Assembly (NCBI RefSeq): GCF_000143535.2
Contig: NC_037311.1
Coordinates: 1,550,001-1,614,000 of the forward strand
Origin: Botrytis cinerea B05.10
Taxonomy: Eukaryota; Ascomycota; Leotiomycetes; Helotiales; Sclerotiniaceae
Direction of reading: 5' to 3'
Length of the DNA stretch: 64,000 nt
Part shown: in pieces, positions 34,503 to 47,175 of the stretch
Position numbering within the stretch: the first letter of the stretch is position 1
Layout: each line of letters opens with the position of its first letter
Notes under the pieces: model-generated
Seen by the model: only the letters and a program-made list of their open reading frames with translations
Database searches by the model: none
What the model was told of the DNA's origin: nothing
Position numbers and translations under genes: made by a program

Positions 34503-35444
34503 TTAAGCCTCGGCTTTCTGCTCCTGAGCCTCTTTGGTGGAGTCTGTCTTAATTGCGACATCTGTTGATAATTTTGACGTGGGACCCTTGACAGCTTCTT
34601 TCTGTGTATTTTCGATACCTCCGGCCATCTCGCCCTCTACTCTTCTGTTTAAGAAACTTAAATAAGTCTGCCAGCCGATGGCAATTACTCCGGCAAATAT
34701 GCTCCTATGCTCTTGTGGGATCCATGCGAAACTGATTGCTGTGACTGCGGGCCATAGTTTAATGCTGTTCATCATACTGGTTGGGACAGTCCTCTTGACA
34801 CGCTCGACGACATCCGGTAAACTGTCTCCTGACAATAAAGATTGCATGCCGAAGAAATACGTATTAAATATAGGAGTAAAGAACATTTGATTGACGCCGA
34901 CTTTTGTAGCGAGGGAAATAGCTTTCGAAGAATAGTTGAAGTTGTTGGAGAGAAACATAAACCTTTGACTTGTTAGCCAACTTCCTCATACATTGTCTGT
35001 CGCAGAAGGAATGAGAAAGAAAACGAACCATTTGTAAGACGGAATGCTGCTTCCCATACTGATAAACAATGCCCTCAGTGTACGCTTCCAATCATAATCA
35101 TCTCCGCAGATGCTTTGCGCCGATAGATCCCCTAGGAAATATATTACCAACGAACTGCAGAATTGTGTTGTGTAAGGACGCTTCCGTTGTGAGCGGCCGT
35201 ATGCTTGAAAAGATCGAGTCAAAGGACCAAGTCGTTGCCATATTGGCACAGTCGCAATGGTTGCAGGTATGGGAATCGCAGTGCCATTCGCAGAGCTCTC
35301 TGGAGAGGGATTGGAATGGGGTACAGGGGTAGAGTTGTTGGAGTTGTGTCTCTTCGAAGTGAAGTTTATTTGTTTCCGATGGCTTGGAAAATATGGACGT
35401 CGCAGCACAGCGCGACCAGTTGTTTGAACAGTAAAGAGAGTCAT
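34503..35444 (-). CDS. Mpv17/PMP22-family membrane protein
   Basis: Two exons: 35444-35029 and 34962-34503, giving 291 aa. The intron starts GTTCGT, a weak donor, but its removal joins SSIPSYKW to FMFLSNNFN exactly as expected. Seen: a basic, Ser/Asn-rich N-terminus consistent with a mitochondrial presequence, YTTQFCSSLVIYFLGDLSAQ, a second pair of membrane segments, then NSIKLWPAVTAISFAWIPQEHRSIFAGVIAIGWQTYLSFLN, the W-x-P...P-x-x-R...W-x-x-YLS signature. Family members are four-helix proteins of the inner mitochondrial or peroxisomal membrane (yeast Sym1, human MPV17, PXMP2) with channel-like behaviour. The last 45 residues are charged and low-complexity. Confidence 0.88.
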
Positions 35445-37563
35445 AATTAATAGTAGTTTTTATCGCGGTAACATGTTTTGAATGGAATAAGTTGTAGGAA
35501 GTAAAATCATGAAGATTAGATGGATTGGATTGTGAAAGTCGGTAAATGACAACGGTAATAAAACGGAAACGGTAAGGCTAGATTTTTGTGCACGCGACGA
35601 ATCATATCAATGAATGTTGCAGATCTTAGAGCACGCAATGACCAGGGGTATATTTCTATTTTAGGAACTAGTCATTCTTGGCATTTTGAGGGAGACGAGA
35701 CGAGACGACATCTATTCGATCTGATTAAGCAATTAGTTTACAATTTTACCTATGAGCTATATAAAAGTTGTCTGTGAAATAGTATTCGATAACTGAATAG
35801 CCTTTATTTCAATCCGGTTTTACTTCGTTAGATAAGACTAGATATTGCAAAGTATTTAAAACAGTATAATGTGGTTGTGTCCTCCTGATCAGGTCAGCTG
35901 TAATGATTTTCGGTCATAATAGTGAAAGGCTTTTCTCAGTAGAAGTCCAGTGATCTGGCTGATAGCACTGATAGCTTTTGGCCAATTAGTAATTTTCAGA
36001 CATTGGCTTCACAGAAAAGCTCCATACCTTCTCAGTATTCCATATTAAATTGAGCAGCCATTCTTTTCGAGTGACAAAAGACCAAGCAAAACATTTCGAA
36101 GCGTTAGATTCATTGCTTAATTAAGTGATGTTTAATATCCATTTTGTGTCTACAGAGAGTCTGATAATGACGCACCTAGCTATTCGTCTACTGGAATAGA
36201 AAGATAACATACTCCATGCTCATACTTCTCTAAATTTCAACCGACATCGCTTATTACATTACGCTACTAGATGTAAGAGATTTATTAACAACAGTGGTCT
36301 TTACAATGTGCATTATGACAGACAAACCCCGAAAACTAGTCTCAAAATACTGGAAAGATTTCAAACTACCTGTGTAGACTAAATTTTAAGCTTGTTAGCC
36401 GCCTTATGTACTTACATTCTGAATTATGAACTAATCTCAATACTTCTTAAATCACGGACTAAATTATGTCTGAATAAATGAAGTCCATCTGAAGCCAAGC
36501 AATTTCATCTTCCGGGTGAATGTCTGTATTCGCGGAATTATGCTTACAGAAAGATGGAATATGAAACGTATACAATTAGAATAAATATCAAAATTGGGGA
36601 AGCTGGATAGATTGGTATTGATTGAGACCAGTTACTTCAACGATCCATGTTGCAAGTCTGCTCCTACCGCGCGAGTTTTAGGGTTGAAATGCATCATCGT
36701 GATTCACCAGAATATCGGTAGAAAATGTACACGCAGAGAAAAATATTTGCAGGTTATAAAATCGAATCGTTTGATGCTCTACTTGCAAGATTACCCGTTG
36801 ATGTTTGAATGCAAATGTATAGGTGACTGTTGTTATTATATTGTTGCAATTGAAGTAAAAGATAATGCCATTGAGATGAGTTTTTAGGATTAAAATTCCT
36901 GTCGAGTTAATAAGTAGTTATTGTATAAATCTAGTGAAGAAAATGATAGATGCTGAGAATCTTATCATACTTTGTTGATCCCTGTATTCACTTAAAGGTG
37001 AGAATCATTACAATCATGGAAACAGACATCAATAAAAACTGCTTTAGATGTTTTAATTACAAACTTGAATGTTAAACACCATACAGATTACTTCTATGAC
37101 CTGGAGGATTCAGTTTCTAATATCACACTTGATAATCCCAAAGATTGAGCTGAAGTAGGCGACATTCATATGCCAGAAAATAATAATAATACAAGTTCAG
37201 AAAAGAAAAATCTTGAGAAATTTCGGGGAGGTGAAGAGCTAGCAAGTGGACTCATTCTTCCTTGCAAAAGACAAACTTTATTTTCATCAGTGATTGAAGT
37301 TTCGCGAGGACTATTTGTCAATAATCAACGAGACTAAGGGGGGATTTCTGGGTGACCAAGCTAGCACTAGCGCAATCAGAAGTCTATGAGTATTCCCATT
37401 ACCCCCCAAAGTTCTCAAAAATAAAGATTGGAGAAAGACATTCCTAAGGACCATCAAATATATAGGTTGCAGGGCAGCGAGTAGTCGTACTTGTGTAGGT
37501 CAAATGCAATCTGGTGGAGGACGACAAGAAAAACGAACGATGAAGTGGGGACCGTAGGCTATC

Positions 37564-37587
37564 GCCGGGGGATTGACACCCCCCGGC
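37564..37587. repeat. perfect GC hairpin in AT-rich DNA
   Basis: Arms GCCGGGGG and CCCCCGGC (8 bp each) are separated by 8 bases. The surrounding few hundred bases are AT-rich. It could be a transcription terminator-like or protein-binding hairpin; function unknown. Confidence 0.6.
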
Positions 37588-38780
37588 AAGTTTTATGAAT
37601 GCCGATTGTTTTAATTGACATCGGATGATGAAACTTGGAACCCCTCAGTATCACACTGTCTCCGAGGTGGGTCTCATTGTACTCTTGGGCTTGTCCTGGG
37701 ATATGAAGAGGCTATACACGAATAACATCATCAGAAAAATGCTTTCTCGGGATTTTTTTCTGTGGTGTATGTTTGCAGTAGGTTCATGTCGACTATAATG
37801 ACTTCCTATCAATCGGATTTTGAATAGGAAATGATCATTATGTACTATATATATTTATTGATAGTAGAAACTTTGAAATGGCTCATAAGCTTTTCCTATT
37901 GCTATTAAGCGACATCATTCTCTGAGAAAACCTAGTTCGGATTGCTCAGTACCCGCTCCGAATTTCCGATGATCACTTGATCATTCTGACTTTCCAGAGG
38001 ATTAATAGAATTAAAGATTCATAGATTCGAGATTTAGATTAGTCACGACACTCTTTACAACGCAATTCTTACATCCGAGGGTGCCGCAATTTCCTCAAAA
38101 TTCTTTAGAATCATGGAGTAAGTTTTATCTGTCATATATTCGACAAAGCCATGGTTTCAGACATCTTTAGACCGTCATTGCCTAGCATTTATTATTATGT
38201 TTCTGTCTTACAATGATATACTTTGTACAGTTGCCATGCGGAAAAAGGCCGTGACATCTTCTCAACATCAAATTTATCTATCTCCACGCGTTATTTCTCC
38301 GGCATTGGCGAGAAAAAGTCGAAAGTCAAATATTATAAATGGTAAATCTTTACTCATTCAATCTAACTTTCCAACTCCCGATTTCGCTCTATCTGCAGCA
38401 TGCCTAGTATGTTGCAATTGCTCTTTTCATACAGAAAATTGATAGAGATTTGTAAATAGGAATAACTATGAGGACAAAAGCTCTCAAATATATTTATCCA
38501 TTATCGGCGGCATAGCCAAAGTGACAAAAAGAGGAGAACGGCCACGATAGCAGACGGAAGGTACGATGAGAGGGGTTTGAATTTACAGAAGCTATTCCAA
38601 ATTAATCCGGCAGTTGCAATGTCCATCGTTCTCATGAAACATTATCTTCTAAAATCTCAAAATAGGGTTAGGATGAAGATGTTGGTACGAGAAGGATACG
38701 GAAGACGTAGCACCCACGAATTGCGTAGGTCCTGTGTGTCTTATTGTATTCTGTCTAAAGAGCTAGCTACGTATTGAAAG

Positions 38781-38815
38781 CAGTAAGTCTTAGTAAGTCT
38801 TATAAAGACTTACTG
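38781..38815. repeat. 11-bp inverted repeat with internal direct copy
   Basis: CAGTAAGTCTT at 38781 is matched by its exact reverse complement AAGACTTACTG at 38805-38815, and AGTAAGTCTT is repeated once in between. Nearby AAAGAGCTAG also occurs on both sides. This suggests the end or remnant of a small mobile element. Confidence 0.55.
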
Positions 38816-39509
38816 AAAGAGCTAGTCTCTTTCGCATTCGCTTAGGGCTTTGCTACAGTAGCTATATTACAGTGGTAATTGAATTGAAGTCATTCACTTC
38901 GTTCACACCGAAGAGGTTACCTTTATTTTACACAAAGATGCAACAAGAACTGTACTAGACTCACTTAGATAGCAGCTCAAGATTCGAGGAATGAAGGGAG
39001 ATTCTCAGAACGCTAATCCTGATTTGGATAGAATATACCACGAAGACAGTGATATATACTATGATCATTGACGGAATAGCTGGAGATGAAAGTTTCCTTT
39101 GCATCGGCAATAGTTTTTATGTGCATGCAATTCAGGCTTGAAGTGGTGGGCACGGGTACGACGCAGGGGTATGTGAGCGCCTAAGCGCGTTTTGGCGCTG
39201 CTTACACAATTGATTTCACATCATTACCAATTTATCTCCACCCCGCATTGCGCTCTCAGTAATCAGATCAGTTCATCTAAAAAAGACCCTGAACATACCA
39301 TATATAATTGTTGCTCTACACCCTCTTGCTACCTACTAACATCTCCCGAGTCTAACTTTAGTAATCCGGCTGATCCTCTACTTTCTGGGCATTTCTTCCT
39401 GCACCTCATGCGCGTCTTTCACCGAGCTACAACTCTACTAAAAGTCTGCCACCAGTATAGCAACATATTTCAACCTACCTGCCCGGCTCCAATCACTTCA
39501 ACCTCAAGC

Positions 39510-40420
39510 ATGTCGACTTCAAGCTCCACTCCTCTTGCTCCAGTAATATCTGTATGCCATGGTGGTGGTCCCATGCCCGTCATGAACGACCCCGACCACG
39601 CCGAGCTAATAAAGTCCATGACCACTCGTGTTCCAGAAATACTCGGCATTTCACCCAACTCTACTTCGAGTCCTCCAAAGGCTATTGTATTAGTTACTGC
39701 GCATTGGACCGAGACACGTCCTCATATAAGCAGCGCTCAGCACCACGATTTGTTTTATGATTACTCTGGATTTCCATCGGAAACATATAAACTAAAGTAC
39801 CCTGCACCCGGAAGTCCAGAAGTAGCAAAGGAGGTTTTCGAGCTATTAGATGGGGCAGGATTAAAACCGGTCTTGGATGAGAAGAGAGGTTTGACTTCTG
39901 AATGCCATCTTTTTGATTTTTGTTACTGACCACCAATCTCCTAAAAGGCTGGGACCACGGCGTATTCATTCCGCTCCTCCTCATTGCTCCCAAAGCGCAG
40001 ATTCCCATTGTGCAAGTCTCCGTCCTACGTTCGAACTCCCCTGCCCAACATTATGCTATGGGCCAGGCACTAGCACCTTTGCGCTCTCGTGGAATAGCCA
40101 TTCTTGGTAGTGGCATGCCGACATTTCATAATCTTCGTCTCATGTTTTCTGGTGTCATGAACACTCCTGCATACAAAGCGCGTAATAATGAGTGGTCGTA
40201 TCGATTGACGGAAACACTGAAAATAGCCGATGCTGAAGAGCGCGGTAAAAAGCTAGAAGATTGGAGGCAATGGACCGGTGCTGAGGATGCACATCCTGAG
40301 AAGGGACAAGAACATTTTCTGCCATTGATTGTATGCGCCGGCGCTGGAGGTAATGAACCGGGGAAAGGATGGGAAGATCAAGCTATGGGCTCAGGTCAAT
40401 GGACATATTATTGGGATTAA
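39510..40420 (+). CDS. class III extradiol dioxygenase (DODA/LigB family)
   Basis: Two exons: 39510-39888 and 39948-40420, giving 283 aa. The intron (GTTTGA donor, AAG acceptor) joins LDEKRG to WDHGVFIPL. Seen: CHGGGP with His17, VTAHWTE with His65, KRGWDHGVFIPL with His130, LGSGMPTFHNLR with His186, and a C-terminal FLPLIVCAGAGG segment. Three His as metal ligands plus the DHG His as catalytic base is the pattern of DOPA-type ring-opening dioxygenases. These use Fe(II) or Zn(II) to cleave catecholic rings. Substrate unknown; betalain-like or catechol degradation are both possible. I chose the ATG that gives MSTSSS. An upstream in-frame ATG near 39409 would add a basic segment. Confidence 0.88.
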
Positions 40421-42312
40421 GGATACCTGTCGTGTACCGTTCCTGTGAACACGACCGGGTAATTGAGGCGTCAGGCGATGTTTTTTGCCATATGGATAGT
40501 TTAAGAGATTAATAGAATGAATAGATGGCGCATGGTACCCGCATATCATTGTTTTTAAGACGATTCTATCAACCGGAACTTTGACAAGAGCATATATTAT
40601 TCATGAGGAACATCATGAATTTGATATATCATAAAAATAACAGTCCCATCAAAATATTGTCTCTTCAAGTTAATGACTCTTTGCCTTAAATACTATCAAG
40701 CTGACTACAAAAACGATTCACAGCCCATGAGCTCCAGGAACGTTGCGCTTGAAAAAATGCTTCAATGCACGAGCAATGGGAAAAGGAGACATTAGAGTGA
40801 GGAGGATGAAATACGCTGAGAAGTCTCATGATACATTAAGCCAATATTTGAAAGCAAAAGTGATAAGCAAGAACGGCGTTGCCGGAAACCAAGAGCATAG
40901 GATCAGGTATTGGACTATAGTTAAAGCGAGACTAAGACGAGCAACAGTCGCACAGAGTTCACTATAAGCGAAAAAATGAAAGAGCACCTACCTGCAAGTT
41001 TCTTGCCTTTAGCATCTATGCAGCACTCAGATCAAGAGATCTTCCAAGCTGAATTCCTTATCCAGTACCGCTACACGACTCTGCAGATGCGCCAGCAGAA
41101 ACAATGGCATGTTCAATGCAGCCCTTCTGTCAAATAGTCATTTGGCCCGAAGCATGCCATTCATACGGATTACCTGCGTCTACTGTCATTGTTAAACTTC
41201 GATTTGTAAATAGTCCCGCACCCGTCAAGCTGGCTCAAGAGTTCGTTGCCGGGAAGATAATCACCGCCATCGTCAAGCTGGCTTGTATTCCACTTATAAC
41301 CCCAGATATTGAACGTGTCTAAGACTAAGGATCTTCTTCAACAGATGTGCATGAAATTTCGAGTATTTGAATTAGAAATCCTTCGGGTCTTCTATCCTCC
41401 TGTTGAATGCCGTATCTCACAAATAAACCACCTGGCCCACTGTTGGGAGGTGTTGATAATGCCATTCTAGTAGTTGTCACCCCACATGCATGACAGCACG
41501 ACGCTAGCATCATTGGTCGACTTCAAGGAATCTGTCAGCATAGCCTTCTATAGTCTAGCCTCCACAAAGCAGAACACTGCATTGAACAAACAAGGCTGTT
41601 GGTTTTTCGCTCTCCTCTCTCATCTTTGTTTGTATCTGATCATGAAACTTATTATATCCTGCAAATTAGCAAGAACGAACACAAAATTCAGAACTACCAT
41701 TTCCATAAGATTATTCTCATCTAGTTTACCTGAATACCATACTTAAAAACTCTTAGCCTTTACACATGTAATTTTCTTACCACCATATATCTGTTTCAAT
41801 AGTAGCTTTCCATGTAACGGAGCAGCTAACATATTTCTCCTCTTTTTCTTACAGCTTTATTTTCTCGTGCTTTATAGGCTTTTAATGTAGAATCCGAGTT
41901 TTAGAATCATCAAATAAGTACATAGATTTGATCCTATCAAGTGAACTAGACAATCATGACGATGACGAAAAAATTCAGCATTTACGGTCCCTTTATTCAT
42001 CTGGAAATTATCAATTTGGCTCGCGTGATAGATTATAAAGACACGGGACACTTCTTATAGGATGAGCAACGCCGTCCACTTGTGTCAACATCACCTGAAT
42101 CTTCTCGTCTATTCACCTCTCAACTTTACATGCCTAACGCTTATTATTGTTACCCAGATCTTAACACCTTTTGTTTCGATTGAAATTTCACTTGGAGCAC
42201 CACAGAGAATTTTGGTATTCAGCTCTCATTTTATCATTCATCACTTTAATCTCTCATACCAAAACGCAAGACGAAAACACCATCTTCCCCAACCTCCTAC
42301 CTCGATTCGACG
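40421..42312. other. intergenic containing a decayed secreted-protein gene
   Basis: Apart from the relic listed separately (41058-41322 minus), there are only short frames. It is the shared downstream region of the dioxygenase and the BTB gene. Confidence 0.55.
41058..41322 (-). pseudogene. decayed gene for a small secreted-type Cys protein
   Basis: On the minus strand one frame reads LDTFNIWGYKWNTSQL, then GNELLSQLDGCGTIY and a stop. From about 41205 an adjacent frame reads NPYEWHASGQMT, an in-frame TGA, then QKGCIEHAIVSAG and CSGTG with a stop at 41058-41060. The QLDGCG, EWHASGQ and C-terminal Cys-Ser-Gly elements have the look of a small secreted Cys-rich fungal protein. One frame change and one nonsense codon break it. 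No signal peptide exon is found upstream, though a 62-codon frame at 41325-41513 may be part. I describe the breaks and do not attempt a repaired sequence. Confidence 0.5.
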
Positions 42313-43317
42313 CTAAACATTGTTGTGGTTACATTCCGCAGTAGCGGACATATCACCCCGAACGCAGGTCAAACAAAGGCCAATCATTTCATACAAGTCT
42401 TCCAATTTCCTAGACCGACCGTCTCTATACTGTGGAGATTTATGCCTGTATGCATCACTACATACACCGCTATCCTCGCTAGGGACCGGATCGGGCATAT
42501 TTTGTGCTGATTCTATCGCTTCAGAGAGGGGAATTCCGTGCAACCTAGCCGGCCAAAGTCTCTTTTCTCCCAACAATTGCAGGTATGCATATGCCCATTT
42601 GGATGTCCAACCACACTTTCGGTAGCACATGGCATACCCATCATTGATTCCTTCTAAGATTATTTCAGAAAATCTTAGCCTTGCGGCGCTCCTCTGTGTT
42701 TCGAGTAGACCTTTACATTAAGATCTCAGTCAAGAGCTCAGAATTATTATTGAGGGATACTTACAAAACAACTTCCAACCTATCACAGATTCAACTTCAT
42801 CGCACGCAATATCGTAATAAGGACCGTGATAGTCGAGTACCAAAGCTTTTGTAATGTCCTTGAACGCTCTCGCATTTCGAAACAGATACGCCGCCACAAC
42901 AAGACGCATCAGATCACTCTCATCTTTGGTATCACTCCGAAGAAAAGTATTGCTGGCCAATTTCATGGCATCGAGAAAATCATATTTGTCCGATAAAAGG
43001 GCAATCTCCAAAACCTGACTCGCAGTAATGCTTTCAGAAATCTCATTATTTTTATGATGGATAATGGCAAGTATGATTTCCAAAGCAGCTGCATTATCAT
43101 CAGGGAGTCTGATTTCTTCGGGACCATTCTGATGGAGCAGACTTTGGCCTTCCTGCCACTCCTGTCTGAACATGGCAAGGAAAGGCTTGGAAGCTGCCTT
43201 GAGAAACAGTGAATGAACATGAAACCTCTTTTTCTCTGGCCCGACAACTAGAATAATGTCGCCATCGGGGGCAAAGTTGATAATTTTGTTTGTGGTCTCA
43301 TCTTCTTGGTGCTCCAT
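42313..43317 (-). CDS. BTB/POZ domain protein
   Basis: Two exons: 43317-42765 and 42710-42313, giving 316 aa. Seen: an N-terminal BTB fold at about 18-110 (DGDIILVVGPEKKRFHVHSLFLKAASKPFLAMF ... EIRLPDDNAAALEIILAIIHH), then a helical tail with LSDKYDFLDAMKLASNTFL. A C-terminal Cys-containing region of unknown type follows. The strand-helix core with a V-H-S-x-x-L pattern is standard for fungal BTB proteins, which dimerise or serve as adaptors for Cul3 ubiquitin ligases. The intron has GTAAGT and AAG, and the second exon begins in frame with LLETQRSAARLRFSE. No other domain is recognised, so the partner is unknown. Confidence 0.85.
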
Positions 43318-44892
43318 GGTTGCTTGAATTCAACCTCATCAATCTTGATTAACTCACAATCGATTTTGTATTCGGTTTTCGTTGTTTCTAGATTGATGGT
43401 ATGTGAAGAAGGCAAAGGTTCATGGGAACTGACATGGAAACTTACAGATAGCGTGAGTGTGCCTTGTTTGAATGGTGTGGCTAGGTTGGTAAGCAAAGCT
43501 TTTCCTGACGAGAATGTTATCTTGTGACGCTTGATTGGGCGGTGTCATGCATGACCGTCATTCATAGCGACGAATAAAAATCCGAGAAACCAATGTTCAT
43601 GACTGTCAGTATTGGATATTCAGATGTCTGGTATCAAAAAATCACCTTCTCTACAAAAAAACTATGGTAGTTCTGGTGCTCGCAATGGGTAGATTTCGCA
43701 ATTTATTTTTGAAGACTCAACTTATTAATTTATTAGATTCTCCATCATCTAGTCCATCGACTGAACAGAAAATACTTATCGGTACCTACGAAGTCCAAAA
43801 CCAACTCAAAGTATCCAATCTAAAATCACTATATTATATCTGTTGCGACACGAGTGACTATGCACACCCAAGTGCACTAGCGCGCTAGCGTATTGCATAT
43901 TGCATATTGCGTATTGCTCTCGTAGCTCTGAACCTGGAATAGACAGACACTACAATCACGATCGAGGTGATTCCCACCTCCAAAATCTACCGTGACGCAT
44001 TTACTACAATCCAAAAGAAAACTTCCCTGCCCCACGCAACACCATAACCATACAAATAGAACATAGAAACCCACAATACATATCCGGGTAAGCAATATCA
44101 AAAAGAAAAGCATCCCAGAAAACAAGAACTATGCATAGACTGTTCCAATTTCTTTTCTATCTACCCCCCCCCAACACAACAACACAACAACCAGAAAACA
44201 CAATAACCAACAATCAAAACCCCCCTAAAATCACAAACAACCACGCACGCAAGCACACACGCACGCACACACAAACACCATTGAAAACAATTTACACATC
44301 TCAGATACACCAATCCCATATCCCAAGTACCTTACCTTAAACCTTAACCCCGAACACCAAACATCCTGTGCAACTCGAAGTAGCAGACTTCACATTGTCA
44401 TGCTATGATGCACTCATCGACCTCAGAGATGAAATGCTAATTCTAATCAAACTATTAATTTTCACCCCCCCTCTTTTACCATCTAGTTTTTCGAGTAATC
44501 CATTATAAATTCTCAAAACGTGATACAAATCTCGGTATTAACAAATGACTTATACGCTGCGAAACGCACTTGCGTTCGTCCTAGGATTTTTCTTTCGTGT
44601 TCCACCAGTGGAAGCAACCACAACTTATGGATTTATTATTTTAATAATGTATCGTGTTATTCATCTAACTTAATCTAATCTAATCTGAACCATTCTATTT
44701 TCGTATCAGTAATGGTTTAATCGATCTATTTGTATCCCCCCCTTATCTACCGTTCCTCTGCCGCTCCTTGCAAAAGAATAGCACATGTATGTATCAAAGC
44801 GCTTCGCTCTATTGTAAATCCACTGTCTTATCTATATCCTCTTCACCCCGGTGCTTTCCTCCACTATTATTACTATATCCTCAAACATCCAT
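43318..44892. other. intergenic with A/C-rich microsatellite
   Basis: No gene recognised. Contains TATTGCA-type short tandem units at about 43889-43917 and an A/C-rich low-complexity tract at about 44165-44300. Confidence 0.6.
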
Positions 44893-45766
44893 CTAAGCAC
44901 CGAAAACCTTGAATCTCTCCTCAAGAGGCTTGAAGGTCTTCTCTCCAGCTGCGGCAACAGGAGTACCAAAAACGAGTTGGGCGTTAAGTTCCCAGTCTGC
45001 TGGGATGTCCCATCTAGAAGAATTGGTGTTAGTTATATATTCATTTTAATCCCTCTTTATGCCACCTTTGTCCTCACATATGTCTTCCTCTACCCAGACA
45101 TCACAATTGATCCAGAGAGAAATAAGAAAGGAAAAAAAAAACTTACTCAGCAGCAACCTTAGCATCAATCAATGGAGAGTAATGTTGCAAGTTTGCGCCC
45201 AATCCCTCAGCTTCCAAAGCAACCCAAATGGCATATTGAGTCATGGCATCACTTTGAGTAGCCCAGATTGGGAATTTGTCTGCGTAGGCAGCGAATGCAG
45301 ATTGCATTCCGGAGACAACCTTTCTATCTTCAAAGAAAAGAACCTATCAATTTTCCTGTTAGTTTATGTTCATTCTCCAGTAACAAGATGGCAGATTCAA
45401 AGATCGAAGATCAAAAATCAAACACCCAAGACCAGAGACCAAAGAATGGAATAACCAGAGAGAAAAGAAACATACAGTTCCATAACCAGCTCTGAAGCCG
45501 TCAATCTTCTGAGCAGTTCCCTCAAACTGATCCGCTGGCACAACACCCTTCAAAACCTCCTTGGTAATATCCCAAAGCTTCTCATGTTCGGCCTTGAGCA
45601 ACAAAACGACTCTGGTGCTTTGCGAATTGAACGAGGAAGGAACGTGCAAAATTGACTGCTCGACAATCTCTTGAATCTTGCTATCGGGGATGGTGGACTT
45701 GTTGCTGAGAGCGTAGATGGTACGACGGGCCTTGAGGAGATCGATGAATTGGGTGGATGGAGACAT
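44893..45766 (-). CDS. small nitroreductase-family oxidoreductase (Frm2/Hbn1-like)
   Basis: Three exons: 45766-45476, 45343-45147 and 45013-44893, giving 202 aa, the normal length for this subfamily. Seen: an N-terminal LLKARRTIYALSNKSTI, the FMN-contacting start, then QSILHVPSSFNSQSTRVVLLL, EGLGANLQHYSPLID and VFGTPVAAAGEKTFKPLEERFKVFG. This matches fungal FMN nitroreductases of the Frm2/Hbn1 type, which reduce nitro compounds and quinones and affect lipid signalling and oxidative stress in yeast. FMN is expected as cofactor. A dinucleotide-rich tract (CTGTG repeats) lies just upstream at about 45867-45890. The protein should be cytosolic; no presequence is seen when starting at the ATG at 45766. 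Confidence 0.9.
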
Positions 45767-47175
45767 GGTTGGTAGGTTGTTTGTTTGGTTTAAAGTTCTG
45801 GTACGTGTCTGTTTGTGTATGCGAATTGAAGATGCGTTGCAAGATGTGCGTTGTAAGGCGATGTGATGTGCTGTGCTGTGCTGTGATGATGAGAAAGTGG
45901 AAAAACGAAATCTCCAGACAGAGAAATCAATTCTTCTTATACCTCTCCAGTTCCATTCAGACCCAGCCCGACGTTGCAAAAGTTAAAACCTGGCCCGCTC
46001 TTTGCCCCGCTCCATCCATTCCAAGAGACACACTGACACTGACACGCCTATCACTCTTCACCACCCCGCTCCACTCTTTCTTTCCAGATTCCAGATTTCC
46101 AATATCAAGTCACCATTGCAAATCCGCATCTAAGGGATCAACAATCCAATCCAATCCGCCCAATCAACATCACAAATTGAGATTTCCAATCATGTCTCGC
46201 TTTCCAATCCTTACCTATCATTACCCATCTGTCAATTGCAAACAAGTGAATGACCGAACTTTTGCTTCTTCCCACCAACACAGCTCACCAACACAGTAAA
46301 CACATCGATCTAATCTGGGCACGCTTAGCCATCTGCTTTCGGCCCCCCATCCCCATCAAAATGTCGTGATGTCTAAGCTTTCACCAAGCACCAGCCCTCC
46401 CGGCCCCACAAAACCTTTGAGATTTCTAAGATTTCCATAATCGATGAGCTGCTGACATATCGATTATAAAATGGGGAGTGGGGCAAAGCTGAGTGCGGCG
46501 CGCTTCTTCTTCCTATTGGTGGAAAAGATGTGGTGCGTATGGCTCTGCTATTGGTGGAACTGGTGCGGTGCGTATCGTTATGCTATTGGTGAGAATGCTG
46601 CGATTAATAAGCACGTTACCATTGCGGTTATGTATGGGAATGGATTCAAGGAGTATGCGGTTACTATTGAGACAATTGTTGCATCCACGATTTATCAAAC
46701 CCAAGGAATACGACTATGATTTTTAAATCTTTTCATTTATAAGCTATCTGTATGGCACGGTATCCCTCCCACACGCTCATTTGCACAGCAGTATCTACTC
46801 GCTGTCTAGCATTCACAATCCCATCATGTAGCTCCCATCAAGATAACCCCAATTGCTTGGATTGTTCTTTTGCTGTTGTTCTCATATCCCATTGCGCCAG
46901 CCTTAACACCGCTCAACGCCCTATTGACAACCAAAATTTACCTAGTCAATATCCCATATGCAAAATGTTCAACCAAAGAATCCCCCATTCATTGCATAAA
47001 AGCAAGACAGCTCTCCACCCATTGAACATGCGTATAATACAGTCCAAATATGGCGAACGATATCGAAAGTCCACTGCGTATTTACAATCCTTGACTCATT
47101 CGCATCGTAATCCCATCTTTGGTATATAGGAACCCTAGACTCAAGCAAAAGAAAGAATAATAAAGTGAAACCCGA
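45767..47175. other. intergenic with 35-bp tandem repeat
   Basis: No gene recognised. It spans the nitroreductase promoter and the 3' flank of the reductase gene. A 35-bp repeat at 46513-46600 is listed separately. Confidence 0.6.
46513..46600. repeat. imperfect 35-bp tandem repeat, about 2.5 units
   Basis: CTATTGGTG occurs at 46513, 46548 and 46583, each 35 bases apart, with GGTGCGTAT in the first two units. Copies differ by a few substitutions. It lies in non-coding DNA. Confidence 0.75.

Larger units (their letters stand above)
35445..39509. other. 4-kb AT-rich stretch without recognised genes
   Basis: Short frames only (for example 36594-36887 and 38197-38442 plus), none with a motif. 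It contains a GC-rich hairpin at 37564-37587 and an inverted repeat at 38781-38815, listed separately. The last 300 bases before 39510 stay open in the dioxygenase frame and may be its leader or an N-terminal extension. Confidence 0.55.
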
